Part shown: one piece after another, positions 38,459 through 50,264 of the stretch
Layout: every line of letters begins with the position of its first letter
How positions within the stretch are numbered: the stretch's first letter is position 1
Source: Mycolicibacterium diernhoferi
GTDB lineage: Bacteria; Actinomycetota; Actinomycetes; Mycobacteriales; Mycobacteriaceae
Assembly: GCF_019456655.1 (NCBI RefSeq)
Contig: NZ_CP080332.1
Span: 2,852,001 to 2,916,000 of the forward strand
Reading direction: 5' to 3'
DNA length: 64,000 bases
Notes under the pieces: generated by a model
Told to the model about the DNA's origin: nothing
Seen by the model: only the letters and a program-made list of their open reading frames with translations
Database searches by the model: none
Program-made: the position numbers and the translations under genes

Positions 38459-40087
38459 GTGATCACCGCAACGGACCTGGAGGTCCGCGCCGGGGCGCGC
38501 ACACTGCTGTCCATCGAGGGTTCGGCGCTGCGGATCCAGCCCGGTGACCGGATCGGCCTGGTCGGCCGCAACGGCGCAGGCAAGACCACCACGATGCGCA
38601 TTCTGGCCGGCGAGGGCGAGCCCTACGCCGGATCGGTGGAGTCCACCGGAGAGATCGGCTACCTGCCGCAGGATCCGCGGGAGGGCGACCTGGACGTCCT
38701 GGCCCGCGATCGGGTGCTCTCCGCGCGCGGCCTGGACACCCTGCTGGCCGACCTGGAGAAGCAGCAGACGCTGATGGCCGAGGTCGCCGACGACGACGCC
38801 CGGGACAAGGCGGTCCGCCGCTACGGCCAACTGGAGGAACGCTTCTCCGCTCTCGGTGGTTACGCGGCCGAGAGCGAGGCCGGTCGTATCTGCGCGAGCC
38901 TGGGGCTACCCGACCGGGTGCTGACCCAGCAGTTGCGCACCCTCTCCGGTGGCCAGCGCCGTCGGGTGGAGCTGGCCCGAATCCTGTTCGCGGCGTCGGA
39001 CACCGGTTCCGGGTCGGCGACCACGCTATTGCTCGACGAGCCCACCAACCACCTCGATGCCGACTCGATCGGCTGGCTGCGTGGCTTCCTGCAGAACCAT
39101 GCCGGCGGCCTCGTGGTGATCAGTCACGACGTGGATCTGCTGGCCGATGTGGTGAACCGGGTGTGGTTCCTGGACGCGGTGCGCGGTGAGGCCGACGTCT
39201 ACAACATGGGGTGGAAGAAGTACCTGGATGCCCGGGCCACCGACGAGCAGCGCCGCCGACGCGAACGCGCCAACGCCGAGAAGAAGGCCGGCGCGCTGCG
39301 CGCACAGGCGGCCAAGATGGGCGCCAAGGCGACCAAAGCCGTTGCCGCCCAGAACATGCTGCGCCGAGCCGAGCGGATGATCGCCGAACTCGACGACGAA
39401 CGGGTGGCCGACAAGGTGGCCCGGATCAAGTTCCCGACGCCGGCGCCCTGCGGTAAGACACCGCTGGTGGCCAAGGGCCTGACCAAGACCTACGGCTCGC
39501 TGGAGATCTTCACCGGGGTGGATCTCGCCATCGACCGCGGCTCGCGGGTGGTGGTGCTCGGCCTCAACGGCGCGGGCAAGACCACGCTGCTGCGACTGCT
39601 GGCCGGCACCGAAGCCGCCGATGCGGGCGCCATCGAACCCGGGCACGGACTCAAGATCGGCTACTTCGCCCAGGAGCACGACACCCTCGACAACGAGGCG
39701 ACGGTCTGGGAGAACATCCGGCATGCCGCCCCGGACACCGGGGAGCAGGATCTGCGAGGTCTGTTGGGCGCGTTCATGTTCACCGGTCCGCAGCTCGAAC
39801 AGCCTGCGGGCACGCTGTCCGGCGGTGAGAAGACCCGGCTGGCGCTGGCCGGGCTGGTCGCATCCACCGCCAACGTGTTGCTGCTCGACGAGCCGACCAA
39901 CAACCTGGACCCCGCGTCGCGCGAGCAGGTGCTCGACGCGCTGCGCAGTTACCAGGGCGCGGTCGTGCTGGTGACCCACGATCCGGGCGCCGCCGAGGCA
40001 CTGGACCCGCAGCGGGTGGTGTTGCTGCCCGACGGCACCGAGGACTTCTGGTCCACCGAGTACCGGGATCTCATCGAGCTGGCATAG
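38459..40087 (+). CDS. ABC-F family ATPase
   Basis: This 542-aa protein has two ATP-binding cassettes and no membrane spans, the ABC-F layout of ribosome-associated translation factors and antibiotic-protection proteins. Cassette 1 has GRNGAGKTTTMR, LSGGQRRRVELARIL and LLDEPTNHLD. Cassette 2 has GLNGAGKTTLLR, LSGGEKTRLALAG and LLDEPTNNLD. A basic, lysine/arginine-rich linker (about 255-310) lies between them, where ABC-F proteins reach the ribosome. It has a GAGGAGG ribosome-binding site. Position matches M. tuberculosis Rv1473, described as macrolide-related. Confidence 0.93.
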   Translation: MITATDLEVRAGARTLLSIEGSALRIQPGDRIGLVGRNGAGKTTTMRILAGEGEPYAGSVESTGEIGYLPQDPREGDLDVLARDRVLSARGLDTLLADLEKQQTLMAEVADDDARDKAVRRYGQLEERFSALGGYAAESEAGRICASLGLPDRVLTQQLRTLSGGQRRRVELARILFAASDTGSGSATTLLLDEPTNHLDADSIGWLRGFLQNHAGGLVVISHDVDLLADVVNRVWFLDAVRGEADVYNMGWKKYLDARATDEQRRRRERANAEKKAGALRAQAAKMGAKATKAVAAQNMLRRAERMIAELDDERVADKVARIKFPTPAPCGKTPLVAKGLTKTYGSLEIFTGVDLAIDRGSRVVVLGLNGAGKTTLLRLLAGTEAADAGAIEPGHGLKIGYFAQEHDTLDNEATVWENIRHAAPDTGEQDLRGLLGAFMFTGPQLEQPAGTLSGGEKTRLALAGLVASTANVLLLDEPTNNLDPASREQVLDALRSYQGAVVLVTHDPGAAEALDPQRVVLLPDGTEDFWSTEYRDLIELA

Positions 40088-40186
40088 GGCTGTTCGCAAG
40101 GCAATTCGGGCGCTCCCACCCGTCCTGTTTGTGTGCCTAGCAGTCTGGGTATGCGCACCACTGCATCGCGAAGTGGGGAGATGTCG

Positions 40187-40375
40187 ATGAAGGAAACGAA
40201 CAAGTCTCGTGAACAGATCCTGACCGACCTGCGCAGCGCGTACGAACGTGGTGCGAGTATCAGGTCGTTGGTGGCCGAAACCGGACGATCGTACGGATCG
40301 GTGCACAGCATGCTGCGTGAATCGGGGACCCGGATGCGCAGCCGTGGGGGACCGAACCACCGGAAGGCGAGCTGA
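40187..40375 (+). CDS. Small HTH protein (Rv1473A-like)
   Basis: A 62-aa basic protein with a predicted helix-turn-helix: REQILTDLRSAYERGASIRSLVAETGRSYGSVHSMLRESG, then a basic tail MRSRGGPNHRKAS. The ATG at 40187 is preferred over 40181 because GGGGAG ends 6 bases before it and abuts 40181. It lies 99 bases downstream of the ABC-F gene and in M. tuberculosis the equivalent Rv1473A is annotated as a possible regulator. DNA binding is predicted only. Confidence 0.8.
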   Translation: MKETNKSREQILTDLRSAYERGASIRSLVAETGRSYGSVHSMLRESGTRMRSRGGPNHRKAS

Positions 40376-40390
40376 CCGCGGCGGTCCGGG

Positions 40391-40477
40391 TCACTGGACG
40401 CCACCGCCGGTGGCGCAGAATCACTGGACGCCACCGGGGTGGCGCAGGGTCACTGGACGCCACCGCGGTGGCGCACG
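40391..40477. repeat. Three tandem 28-30-bp repeats, each a hairpin, at the 3' end of the TetR gene
   Basis: Three near-identical units start with TCACTGGACGCCACC at 40391, 40421 and 40450. Each contains a perfect 7-bp stem CGCCACC/GGTGGCG with a 2-3 base loop (40399-40415, 40429-40444, 40458-40473). The third unit contains the TetR stop codon and last codons; the other two are extra copies beyond the stop. They separate the convergent Rv1473A-like and TetR genes, so a bidirectional terminator role is plausible. Confidence 0.9.
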
Positions 40478-41025
40478 GAATCCTCGACGAGGTCCAATAC
40501 CGCGCGCAGTGATTCGGTGTCCTCCCCGGACGCCATCCGGGCGACCAGCCCGTCCAGCACGAGATCCAGATAGGTCTGCAGCACCGCGCCGGGCACGTCA
40601 TCGCGCAGCCGCCCGGCCTGCTTCTGCCGGCGTAACCGTTCCGTGGTGGCTGCCGACAACTCGGCCGCCCGCTCGGCCCAACCCTGCTGGAACGCGGGGT
40701 CGTTGCGCAGTTTGCGGGCGATCTCCAGCCGCGTGACCAACCAGTCGAACTGGTCGGGCGCGGCCAGCAGATCCCGCATCACCTGAATCAAGCCCTCGCG
40801 CGCTGCCACCTCGGCCATCCGTTCGGCGTCCTCGCGGGCGAGTTCGAAGAACAGCGTGTCCTTGTCGCGGAAGTGATGGAAGATGGCGCCGCGCGACAGC
40901 CCGATGGTGTCTTCGAGCCGCCGCACGGTCGCCTTCTCGTATCCGTATTCGGCGAAGCAGCGCCGCGCGCCGTCGAGGATCTGGCGGCGGCGCGCCGCCA
41001 GATGATCCTCGGTGACCCGAGGCAT
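40450..41025 (-). CDS. TetR-family transcriptional regulator (Rv1474c-like)
   Basis: This 191-aa repressor has the N-terminal TetR HTH (ILDGARRCFAEYGYEKATVRRLEDTIGLSRGAIFHHFRDKDTLF, about 16-59) and a helical ligand-binding domain. It lies 3 bases after the acn stop on the same strand, so it is cotranscribed with aconitase, as in M. tuberculosis, where Rv1474c is described as a regulator of acn. The last codons and stop are part of the tandem hairpin repeat. The effector is not visible from sequence. Confidence 0.92.
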   Translation of the reverse strand: MPRVTEDHLAARRRQILDGARRCFAEYGYEKATVRRLEDTIGLSRGAIFHHFRDKDTLFFELAREDAERMAEVAAREGLIQVMRDLLAAPDQFDWLVTRLEIARKLRNDPAFQQGWAERAAELSAATTERLRRQKQAGRLRDDVPGAVLQTYLDLVLDGLVARMASGEDTESLRAVLDLVEDSVRHRGGVQ

Positions 41026-41028
41026 GGG

Positions 41029-43878
<2,850 letters not shown>

Positions 43879-44092
43879 CTAGATCTCGCCGCGACGGGCT
43901 GTGTCGACGGCGGTGGTGATCCTAACAGTACGCTTGTCCTGCAATGTACTGTGGGTCGGCTCCAGTCTTCTCCGATTCGCGCCCGGCTGCGACCCCGTTG
44001 GCCGGATCGTGGGATCACGCGGCAATCACGCTGCAATGACGACCCGGGCGTCGGTTTCGGCCCTCGCCTGGGGGCGGCGGTACGGTGCCTGT

Positions 44093-44626
44093 GTGACCGG
44101 ACCGCACGTACTCCCGCTGATCCCCGGCTATATCCCGCCCGACGTGGACATCGATCTGGTCAAGGCGGAGGTGGCCGACGGCGGCGTCAGCGCACCCGCC
44201 GGGGCGGACATCGAGGGACTCCGGCAGGTCGTCGCCGACGCCGGTCGCGACGGGATCGACCTCAAGATCGTGGTCATCGACACCAACCCGCCCATCGATA
44301 CGCCACTGCGCGACATCGCCACCGAGGTGGGCACCGCCTATCCGGGTTCGACGGTGCTGGCCATCAGTCCCCACTACGCCGGGACCTACAGTCCGACCTT
44401 TGACCGGGTCACTCTGGAGGCCGGTCAGGACCTGGCCAAAACGGGTGATCCGGTGCAATCTTCGAAGAATTTCGTGGCCGAGTTGGAGACGCCGGACTTT
44501 CCCTGGATGCCTTTTACCATCGTCCTTGTCATCGGTGTTGCGGCGGCGGCCGTTTTCACCCGCATCCTGCAGGTTCGCGCCAAACGATCGGTTGCTGAAT
44601 CGGACCCCGCGGCGCCCGCCGAGTAA
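44093..44626 (+). CDS. Rv1476-family membrane protein
   Basis: This 177-aa protein has a soluble N-terminal region (LPLIPGYIPPDVDIDLVKAEV, IDLKIVVIDTNPPIDTPLRDIATEVG) and one hydrophobic span near the C-terminus (PWMPFTIVLVIGVAAAAVFTRIL), followed by a short basic/acidic tail. That predicts a single-pass protein with the N-terminal part exported or cytoplasmic; orientation is unclear. The start may be the GTG at 44093 or the ATG at 44036. It precedes ripA, as Rv1476 precedes Rv1477, but its role is unknown. Confidence 0.8.
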   Translation: MTGPHVLPLIPGYIPPDVDIDLVKAEVADGGVSAPAGADIEGLRQVVADAGRDGIDLKIVVIDTNPPIDTPLRDIATEVGTAYPGSTVLAISPHYAGTYSPTFDRVTLEAGQDLAKTGDPVQSSKNFVAELETPDFPWMPFTIVLVIGVAAAAVFTRILQVRAKRSVAESDPAAPAE

Positions 44627-44649
44627 TCGCAGAACCCTTATTGGCGAAT

Positions 44650-44718
44650 TCGAATATCACTATTCGATAACGCTGTATTCAATTACATTCATGTAATTTG
44701 TGACTAAAGTTTCTTTAG
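44650..44718. promoter_or_regulatory. AT-rich island with three inverted repeats upstream of ripA
   Basis: Within 69 bases there are TCGAATA-TCAC-TATTCGA (44650-44667), AATTACAT-TC-ATGTAATT (44681-44698) and CTAAAG-TTT-CTTTAG (44704-44718). The stretch is markedly AT-rich against the GC-rich surroundings. It lies just after the Rv1476-like gene and 118 bases before ripA. It may hold regulator sites for ripA or end the upstream transcript; no U-tract favours regulation. Confidence 0.6.
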
Positions 44719-44796
44719 CGCGTGATGTGACGTACGGTGCAAACAGTGCTCGTGTTGCAGGTGTGATCCCTGTGGCCGAAGACACGTATGTGATGT

Positions 44797-44810
44797 GCCA
44801 ACACGTTGGC
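44797..44810. promoter_or_regulatory. Palindrome near the ripA start
   Basis: GCCAAC-AC-GTTGGC is an inverted repeat with 6-bp arms, 26 bases upstream of the ripA ATG. It could be an operator or a leader hairpin. ripA expression is known to be tightly controlled in mycobacteria, but which factor binds here cannot be told from sequence. Confidence 0.45.
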
Positions 44811-44836
44811 GTTGAGCCCTAGGAGACCTGAGTCGA

Positions 44837-46276
44837 ATGAGACGCACCCCTGGCGCCTCCGCTACCCGGATGTACGGGCGAATCTGCGCGGTCCCACTCT
44901 CGATGGGCGTGCTGTTCGCCGCCACCATGCCCAACGGTGCGGTGTCGATAGCCGAACCGGTAGGGCCGGAGGGGGTGGCCGCGCTCGTCGCCGCGGTCGC
45001 CGAGGCCAACCAGAAACTGCAGGAACTCGGCGCCGCCGTGCAGACCGAGCAGGAGAGCGTCAACAAGGCGCTCGTCGGCGTGCAGGATGCGCGTGATGCA
45101 GCCGCGACCGCCGCACAACAGGTCGAGGCCAGCCGCCGCTCGGTGGCCGATGCCAATGTCGCGATCGCCGACGCACAGAAGCGCTTCGACACCTACGCGG
45201 TCGCCGCTTACGTCAACGGCCCCGCCGCGTCCTACCTCAGTGCCACCGACCCCAGCGAGGCGCTGAAGACCGCCGCCGCCGGACAGGCGATGGCGATCAG
45301 TTCCGAGCGGGTGATGGACGACCTGCAACGAGCGCGCACCGAGCAGGTCAACCGGGAGTCCGCGGCGCGGCTGGCCAAGGAGAACGCCGACAAGGCGGCG
45401 GCCGACGCCCAGGCCAGTCAGGACGCCGCGGTGACCAGCCTGACCGAAGCGCAGAAGGTGTTCGGGTCCCAGCAGGCCGAACTGGACCGGCTCAGCGCGG
45501 AACGCAGTGCCGCACAGGCGAAGTTGGATGCCGCCCGGCCCGTCTCCGCGCCGGTGGCCAAACAGGCCGCGACGGTACCGGGCGCCGCACCGGCCCCGGG
45601 GGCCAATTCGGCCAACCCGGCGGCCGACTGGGACCGCAAGCCGGGCGCCGTACCGGCCGGCGCCCAGGCCAGCCAATGGGACCTGACCCTGCCCGCCATC
45701 CCGAGCGCCTTCGTCAGCGGTGACCCGATCGCGATCATCAACGCGATCCTCGGGATCATGCAGACCTCCGCGCAGCTCACTGCGGACATGGGCAAGAAGT
45801 TCCTGCAGAAGCTCGGTATCCTGCCGACCCCCACCGGATACACCAACAACGGTGCCATCCCGCGGGTGCACGGCTACCAGGCCTCCGAGTACGTCATCAA
45901 ACGCGCGATGTCCCAGATCGGCGTGCCCTACTCGTGGGGTGGTGGCAACGCCGCGGGTAAGAGCCGGGGCATCGACTCCGGTGCCGGCACAGTCGGTTTC
46001 GACTGCTCAGGGCTGGTGCTCTACGCGTTCGCCGGCGTGGGTATCAAGCTGCCGCACTACTCCGGGTCGCAGTACGACATGGGACGCAAGATCCCCACCT
46101 CCCAGATGCGGCGCGGTGACGTCCTGTTCTGGGGCCCCGGTGGTAGTCAGCACGTCGCCATCTACCTCGGTGACAACCAGATGATCGAGGCCCCCTACAC
46201 CGGCTCGCACGTGAAGATCTCGCCGGTGCGCACCAGCGGCATGACGCCGCACGCTGTCCGCTACATCGAGTACTGA
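44837..46276 (+). CDS. ripA: Peptidoglycan endopeptidase RipA (NlpC/P60)
   Basis: RipA is a secreted D,L-endopeptidase needed for daughter-cell separation. The 479-aa protein has an N-terminal signal segment (CAVPLSMGVLFAATMPNGAVSIA), a long coiled-coil region (about 45-235) that blocks or positions the enzyme, an Ala/Pro linker, and an NlpC/P60 domain. The catalytic residues are C390 (FDCSGLV), H439 (SQHVAIYLG) and E451, each offset by 7 from the published M. tuberculosis C383/H432/E444. It is followed by ripB after 14 bases. Cotranscription is likely. Confidence 0.96.
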   Translation: MRRTPGASATRMYGRICAVPLSMGVLFAATMPNGAVSIAEPVGPEGVAALVAAVAEANQKLQELGAAVQTEQESVNKALVGVQDARDAAATAAQQVEASRRSVADANVAIADAQKRFDTYAVAAYVNGPAASYLSATDPSEALKTAAAGQAMAISSERVMDDLQRARTEQVNRESAARLAKENADKAAADAQASQDAAVTSLTEAQKVFGSQQAELDRLSAERSAAQAKLDAARPVSAPVAKQAATVPGAAPAPGANSANPAADWDRKPGAVPAGAQASQWDLTLPAIPSAFVSGDPIAIINAILGIMQTSAQLTADMGKKFLQKLGILPTPTGYTNNGAIPRVHGYQASEYVIKRAMSQIGVPYSWGGGNAAGKSRGIDSGAGTVGFDCSGLVLYAFAGVGIKLPHYSGSQYDMGRKIPTSQMRRGDVLFWGPGGSQHVAIYLGDNQMIEAPYTGSHVKISPVRTSGMTPHAVRYIEY

Positions 46277-46290
46277 CCGTTGGGAACTCC

Positions 46291-47001
46291 TTGAACTCCA
46301 AACGCTTTCGCAACCTCTACCGCGTACTGGCCGCCCTCGCCGTGGCCGGTGCGATGGCCATCGGCGCCGCTTCGCCGGCGGCCGCGGCGCCGGGGGAGTG
46401 GGATCCGACGCTGCCTCCCCGCCCGAGTTCGGGTGCGCCCGGGGACCCGGTGGCCATCGCCAACGCGTCCTTCGAGGTGAGCAGGATCGCGCTGGAGACC
46501 ACCCAGAGCCTCGGGTCCAAGTTCCTGCAGTCCATCGGTTTGGCGCCGGCCCCGGCCGCCTCCACCGGCGGACTGCCCGCCGGTGCGCGGGTCCGCGGAC
46601 CGCAGGCCATCGAGTACGTCATCCGGCGTGGCGGGACGCAGCTCGGTGTGCCGTATTCCTGGGGCGGTGGCACGCTGACCGGCCCCGGCCCCGGCGTCGA
46701 CTATGACAACGGCAAGATCGGCTACGACTGCTCGGGCTTCACCCGGTACGCCTTCGCCGGTGTCGGCGTGCAGATTCCGAAGTACTCCGGCGACCAGTAC
46801 AAGGCCGGCCGGGCGATCCAGCCGTCCCAGGCCAAGCGTGGCGACCTGATCTTCTGGGGTCCCGGCGGCAGCCAGCACGTCGCCATCTACCTGGGCGGCG
46901 GCAAGATGCTTGAGGCCTCCGGCAGCGCGGGCAAGGTGACCGTCAGCCCGTTGCGCACCGCGGGGATGTCGCCGCACCTGGTTCGTATCATCGAGTCCTG
47001 A
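46291..47001 (+). CDS. ripB: Peptidoglycan endopeptidase RipB (NlpC/P60)
   Basis: RipB is a shorter RipA paralogue that lacks the coiled-coil region. The 236-aa protein has a signal peptide (LAALAVAGAMAIGAASPAAAAPG), a short linker and an NlpC/P60 domain with C147 (YDCSGFT), H196 (SQHVAIYLG) and E208, in the same spacing as RipA. The apparent start is a TTG at 46291 with a weak GGGA upstream; no better ATG or GTG fits the signal peptide. Starting at TTG could keep synthesis low. Confidence 0.94.
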   Translation: MNSKRFRNLYRVLAALAVAGAMAIGAASPAAAAPGEWDPTLPPRPSSGAPGDPVAIANASFEVSRIALETTQSLGSKFLQSIGLAPAPAASTGGLPAGARVRGPQAIEYVIRRGGTQLGVPYSWGGGTLTGPGPGVDYDNGKIGYDCSGFTRYAFAGVGVQIPKYSGDQYKAGRAIQPSQAKRGDLIFWGPGGSQHVAIYLGGGKMLEASGSAGKVTVSPLRTAGMSPHLVRIIES

Positions 47002-47134
47002 CGGCCCGGCACGCGGCAGGCAACGTCGACGGATTCCAAACTGCCTGGAATAGTTGACGGCGGACGCCCCACCGCTGCGGTGGACGAGGCGAGTACCAGC
47101 GAGTTTGTACCGACCAACCGTGGGAGGAAGCTAG

Positions 47135-48271
47135 ATGACGTCACCGAGTGGGCCGCCGCAGGGCGCCGGAGGCTTTCCAGGCCCCGCCCCGACGCAGGGA
47201 TACCCGCCCGGCACGCAGAGCACGCCGCCCGCGAGCGCGAACCTGCAGAACGAAGTGCACACCCTGGAACGGGCGATCTTCGAAGTCAAGCGCATCATCG
47301 TCGGCCAGGACCAGCTCGTCGAGCGCATGCTCGTCGGTCTGCTCGCCAAGGGGCACGTGCTGCTCGAAGGTGTGCCCGGTGTCGCCAAGACCCTCGCGGT
47401 GGAGACCTTCGCCAAGGTCGTCGGCGGCACCTTCGCCCGCATCCAGTTCACCCCCGACCTGGTGCCCACCGACATCGTCGGTACCCGCATCTACCGGCAG
47501 GGCAAGGAGGAGTTCGACATCGAACTCGGCCCCGTGGTGGTCAACTTCCTGCTCGCCGACGAGATCAACCGTGCGCCGGCCAAGGTGCAGTCCGCACTGC
47601 TCGAGGTGATGGCCGAGCGCAAGATCTCCGTCGGTGGCAAGACCTTCCCGCTGCCCAACCCGTTCCTGGTGATGGCCACCCAGAACCCGATCGAGCAGGA
47701 GGGCGTCTACCAGCTGCCCGAGGCGCAGCGCGACCGCTTCCTGTTCAAGCTCAACGTCGACTACCCGTCGCCGGAGGAAGAACGCGAGATCATCTACCGG
47801 ATGGGTGTGAAACCGCCGGAGCCCAAGCAGATCCTGGACACCGGTGATCTGCTGCGGCTGCAGGAGGTCGCCGCCAACAACTTCGTGCACCACGCACTTG
47901 TGGACTACGTGGTGCGCATCGTCACCGCGACCCGCGAACCGGAGAAGTTCGGTATGCCCGACGCCAAGTCGTGGATCGCCTACGGCGCTTCACCGCGCGC
48001 CTCGCTGGGCATCATCTCGGCTTCCCGCGCGCTGGCGCTGATCCGTGGCCGCGACTACGTGGTCCCGCAGGACGTCGTCGAGGTGATCCCGGATGTGCTG
48101 CGGCACCGTCTGGTGCTCACCTACGACGCGCTGGCCGACGAGGTCTCCGCGGAGACGGTGATCAACCGGATCATGCAGACCGTCGGGCTGCCGCAGGTGA
48201 ATGCGATTCCGCAGCAAGGCCATTCGGCGCCTCCCGGGGTGCCTGCCGCTGCGGCGGCCGGCGGTCGGTGA
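47135..48271 (+). CDS. moxR1: MoxR-family AAA ATPase
   Basis: This 378-aa AAA+ ATPase is a putative chaperone acting with VWA-domain partners. It has Walker A GVPGVAKT, Walker B LLADEINRAPAKVQ, and the MoxR stretch FLVMATQNPIEQEGVYQLPEAQRDRFLF. A Pro/Gly-rich N-terminal tail (about 1-30) precedes the ATPase. A strong GGGAGGAAG ribosome-binding site is present. It overlaps the DUF58 gene by GTGA, then the VWA gene follows. This moxR-DUF58-VWA trio matches Rv1479-Rv1481. Confidence 0.95.
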   Translation: MTSPSGPPQGAGGFPGPAPTQGYPPGTQSTPPASANLQNEVHTLERAIFEVKRIIVGQDQLVERMLVGLLAKGHVLLEGVPGVAKTLAVETFAKVVGGTFARIQFTPDLVPTDIVGTRIYRQGKEEFDIELGPVVVNFLLADEINRAPAKVQSALLEVMAERKISVGGKTFPLPNPFLVMATQNPIEQEGVYQLPEAQRDRFLFKLNVDYPSPEEEREIIYRMGVKPPEPKQILDTGDLLRLQEVAANNFVHHALVDYVVRIVTATREPEKFGMPDAKSWIAYGASPRASLGIISASRALALIRGRDYVVPQDVVEVIPDVLRHRLVLTYDALADEVSAETVINRIMQTVGLPQVNAIPQQGHSAPPGVPAAAAAGGR

Positions 48272-49218
48272 CCGCCACCGGCGGCCGCGCGGTCGATCTG
48301 CCCTCGCTCAAGCGCGGCGAGATCCGTGACCCCGCGCTGTCCGCCGCGCTGCGCAAGCTCGAGCTGACGGTCCGCCGCAAGCTCGACGGCGTGCTGCACG
48401 GCGACCACCTCGGCCTGATCCCCGGTCCCGGCTCCGAGCCGGGGGAGTCGCGGATCTACCAGCCCGGCGACGACGTGCGCCGGATGGACTGGTCGGTGAC
48501 GGCGCGGACGACCCAGCCGCACGTGCGGCAGATGATCGCCGACCGTGAGCTGGAGACCTGGTTGGTCGTCGACGTGTCGGCCAGCCTGGACTTCGGCACC
48601 ACCGGCTGCGAGAAGCGTGACCTCGCGGTGGCGGCGGCCGCGGCCATCGCGTTCCTCAACAGCGGCGGCGGTAACCGCATCGGGGCGATCATCTCCAACG
48701 GTGAGACCATGCGGCGGGTGCCGGCGCTGTCCGGTCGGCTGCACGAGCAGGAACTGCTGCGTGCGATCGCCACCACCCCGCAGGCCCCGATGGGGGTGCG
48801 CGGTGACCTGGCCGCAGCGATCGACGCGCTGCGCCGCCCGGAACGGCGACGGGGCATGGCGGTGATCATCAGCGACTTCCTCGGACCGATCGACTGGATG
48901 CGCCCGCTGCGGGCGATCGCCGGCCGGCACGAGGTGCTCGGCATCGAGATCATCGATCCCCGCGACGTCGAACTGCCCGACGTCGGCGATGTGGTGCTGC
49001 AGGACACCGAGACCGGGGTGACCCGCGAGTTCACCATCGACGAGAAGCTGCGCGACGACTTCGCCCGGGCCGCCGCGGCGCACCGGGAAGAGGTGGCCCG
49101 TACGCTACGGCGCTGCAATGCGCCGCTGTTGACCCTGCGCACCGACCGGGACTGGATCGCCGACGTCGTCCGCTTCGTGGCGAACCGACGCCGCGGTGCG
49201 CTCGCCGGGGGCAGGTAG
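48268..49218 (+). CDS. DUF58 domain protein (Rv1480-like)
   Basis: This 316-aa cytoplasmic protein has the DUF58 signature RIYQPGDDVRRMDWSVTARTTQPHVRQ, followed by a VWA-like fold with LVVDVSASLDFGTTG, whose DxSxS is the MIDAS-type metal site. The GTG start overlaps the moxR1 stop. MoxR, DUF58 and VWA proteins often act together in folding or metal insertion, but the client is unknown. Confidence 0.9.
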   Translation: MTATGGRAVDLPSLKRGEIRDPALSAALRKLELTVRRKLDGVLHGDHLGLIPGPGSEPGESRIYQPGDDVRRMDWSVTARTTQPHVRQMIADRELETWLVVDVSASLDFGTTGCEKRDLAVAAAAAIAFLNSGGGNRIGAIISNGETMRRVPALSGRLHEQELLRAIATTPQAPMGVRGDLAAAIDALRRPERRRGMAVIISDFLGPIDWMRPLRAIAGRHEVLGIEIIDPRDVELPDVGDVVLQDTETGVTREFTIDEKLRDDFARAAAAHREEVARTLRRCNAPLLTLRTDRDWIADVVRFVANRRRGALAGGR

Positions 49219-49256
49219 CCGGGCATGCCAATCGAGACTGAAATGACTGTGCGCAC

Positions 49257-50264
49257 ATGACATTGCCGTTGCTCGGACCGATGACGCTGTCGGGATTCGA
49301 ACACAAGTGGTTCTTCTTGTTCCTGCTGGTGGTGCTCGGGCTGGTCGGTCTGTACCTCATCGTCCAGACGTCCCGACACAAGCGGATCCTGCGGTTCGCG
49401 AACATGGAACTGCTGGAGAAGGTGGCGCCCAAACAGCCCACCCGCTGGCGGCATCTGCCGGCCATCCTGCTGGTGACCGCGCTGGTGCTGTTGACGATCG
49501 CCATGGCCGGCCCCACCAACGATGTCCGGATCCCGCGCAACCGCGCGGTGGTGATGCTCGTCATCGACGTCTCGCAGTCGATGCGGGCGACCGACGTCGC
49601 GCCCAGCCGGCTGGTCGCCGCCCAGGAGGCCGCCAAGCAGTTCGCCGATCAGCTGACCCCCGGGATCAACCTGGGGTTGATCGCCTACGCCGGCACCGCC
49701 ACCGTGCTGGTATCCCCGACGACCAACCGCGAAGCCACCAAGAACGGCATCGACAAGCTGCAGCTGGCCGACCGCACCGCCACCGGTGAGGGCATCTTCA
49801 CCGCGCTGCAGGCGATCGCCACCGTGGGCGCGGTGATCGGCGGCGGCGACGAACCGCCGCCGGCCCGAGTGGTGCTGATGTCCGACGGCAAGGAGACCGT
49901 GCCGTCCAACCCGGACAACCCCAAGGGCGCCTACACCGCGGCGCGCACCGCCAAGGACCAGGGTGTGCCGATCTCGACGGTGTCCTTCGGCACCCCGTAC
50001 GGCTACGTGGAGATCAACGATCAGCGTCAGCCGGTACCGGTCGACGACGAAATGCTGAAGAAGATCGCCGACCTGTCCGGCGGCGAGGCCTTCACCGCGT
50101 CCAGCCTGGAGCAGCTCAAGGAGGTCTTCAGCTCACTGCAGCAGCAGATCGGCTACGAGACCGTCAAGGGCGACGCGAGCGTCGGTTGGCTGCGCCTGGG
50201 TGCGCTGGTGCTGGCGCTGGCCGCACTGGCGTCGCTGCTGATCAACCGGCGCCTGCCGGGCTAG
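49257..50264 (+). CDS. VWA domain-containing membrane protein (Rv1481-like)
   Basis: This 335-aa protein has two N-terminal membrane spans (about 15-35 and 61-80), a von Willebrand A domain with the MIDAS motif DVSQSM ([12 protein letters not shown]) and a C-terminal membrane span ([18 protein letters not shown]). It probably displays the VWA domain in the cytoplasm to work with MoxR1. Its TAG stop lies in the palindrome CTAG (50261-50264), shared with the stop of the convergent aldo-keto reductase gene. Confidence 0.92.
   Translation: MTLPLLGPMTLSGFEHKWFFLFLLVVLGLVGLYLIVQTSRHKRILRFANMELLEKVAPKQPTRWRHLPAILLVTALVLLTIAMAGPTNDVRIPRNRAVVMLVIDVSQSMRATDVAPSRLVAAQEAAKQFADQLTPGINLGLIAYAGTATVLVSPTTNREATKNGIDKLQLADRTATGEGIFTALQAIATVGAVIGGGDEPPPARVVLMSDGKETVPSNPDNPKGAYTAARTAKDQGVPISTVSFGTPYGYVEINDQRQPVPVDDEMLKKIADLSGGEAFTASSLEQLKEVFSSLQQQIGYETVKGDASVGWLRLGALVLALAALASLLINRRLPG

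Noticed and set aside
44719..44836. ydaO-type (c-di-AMP) riboswitch before ripA
   Set aside because: Actinobacterial cell-wall hydrolase genes can carry one, but the conserved ydaO sequence blocks are not recognisable here.
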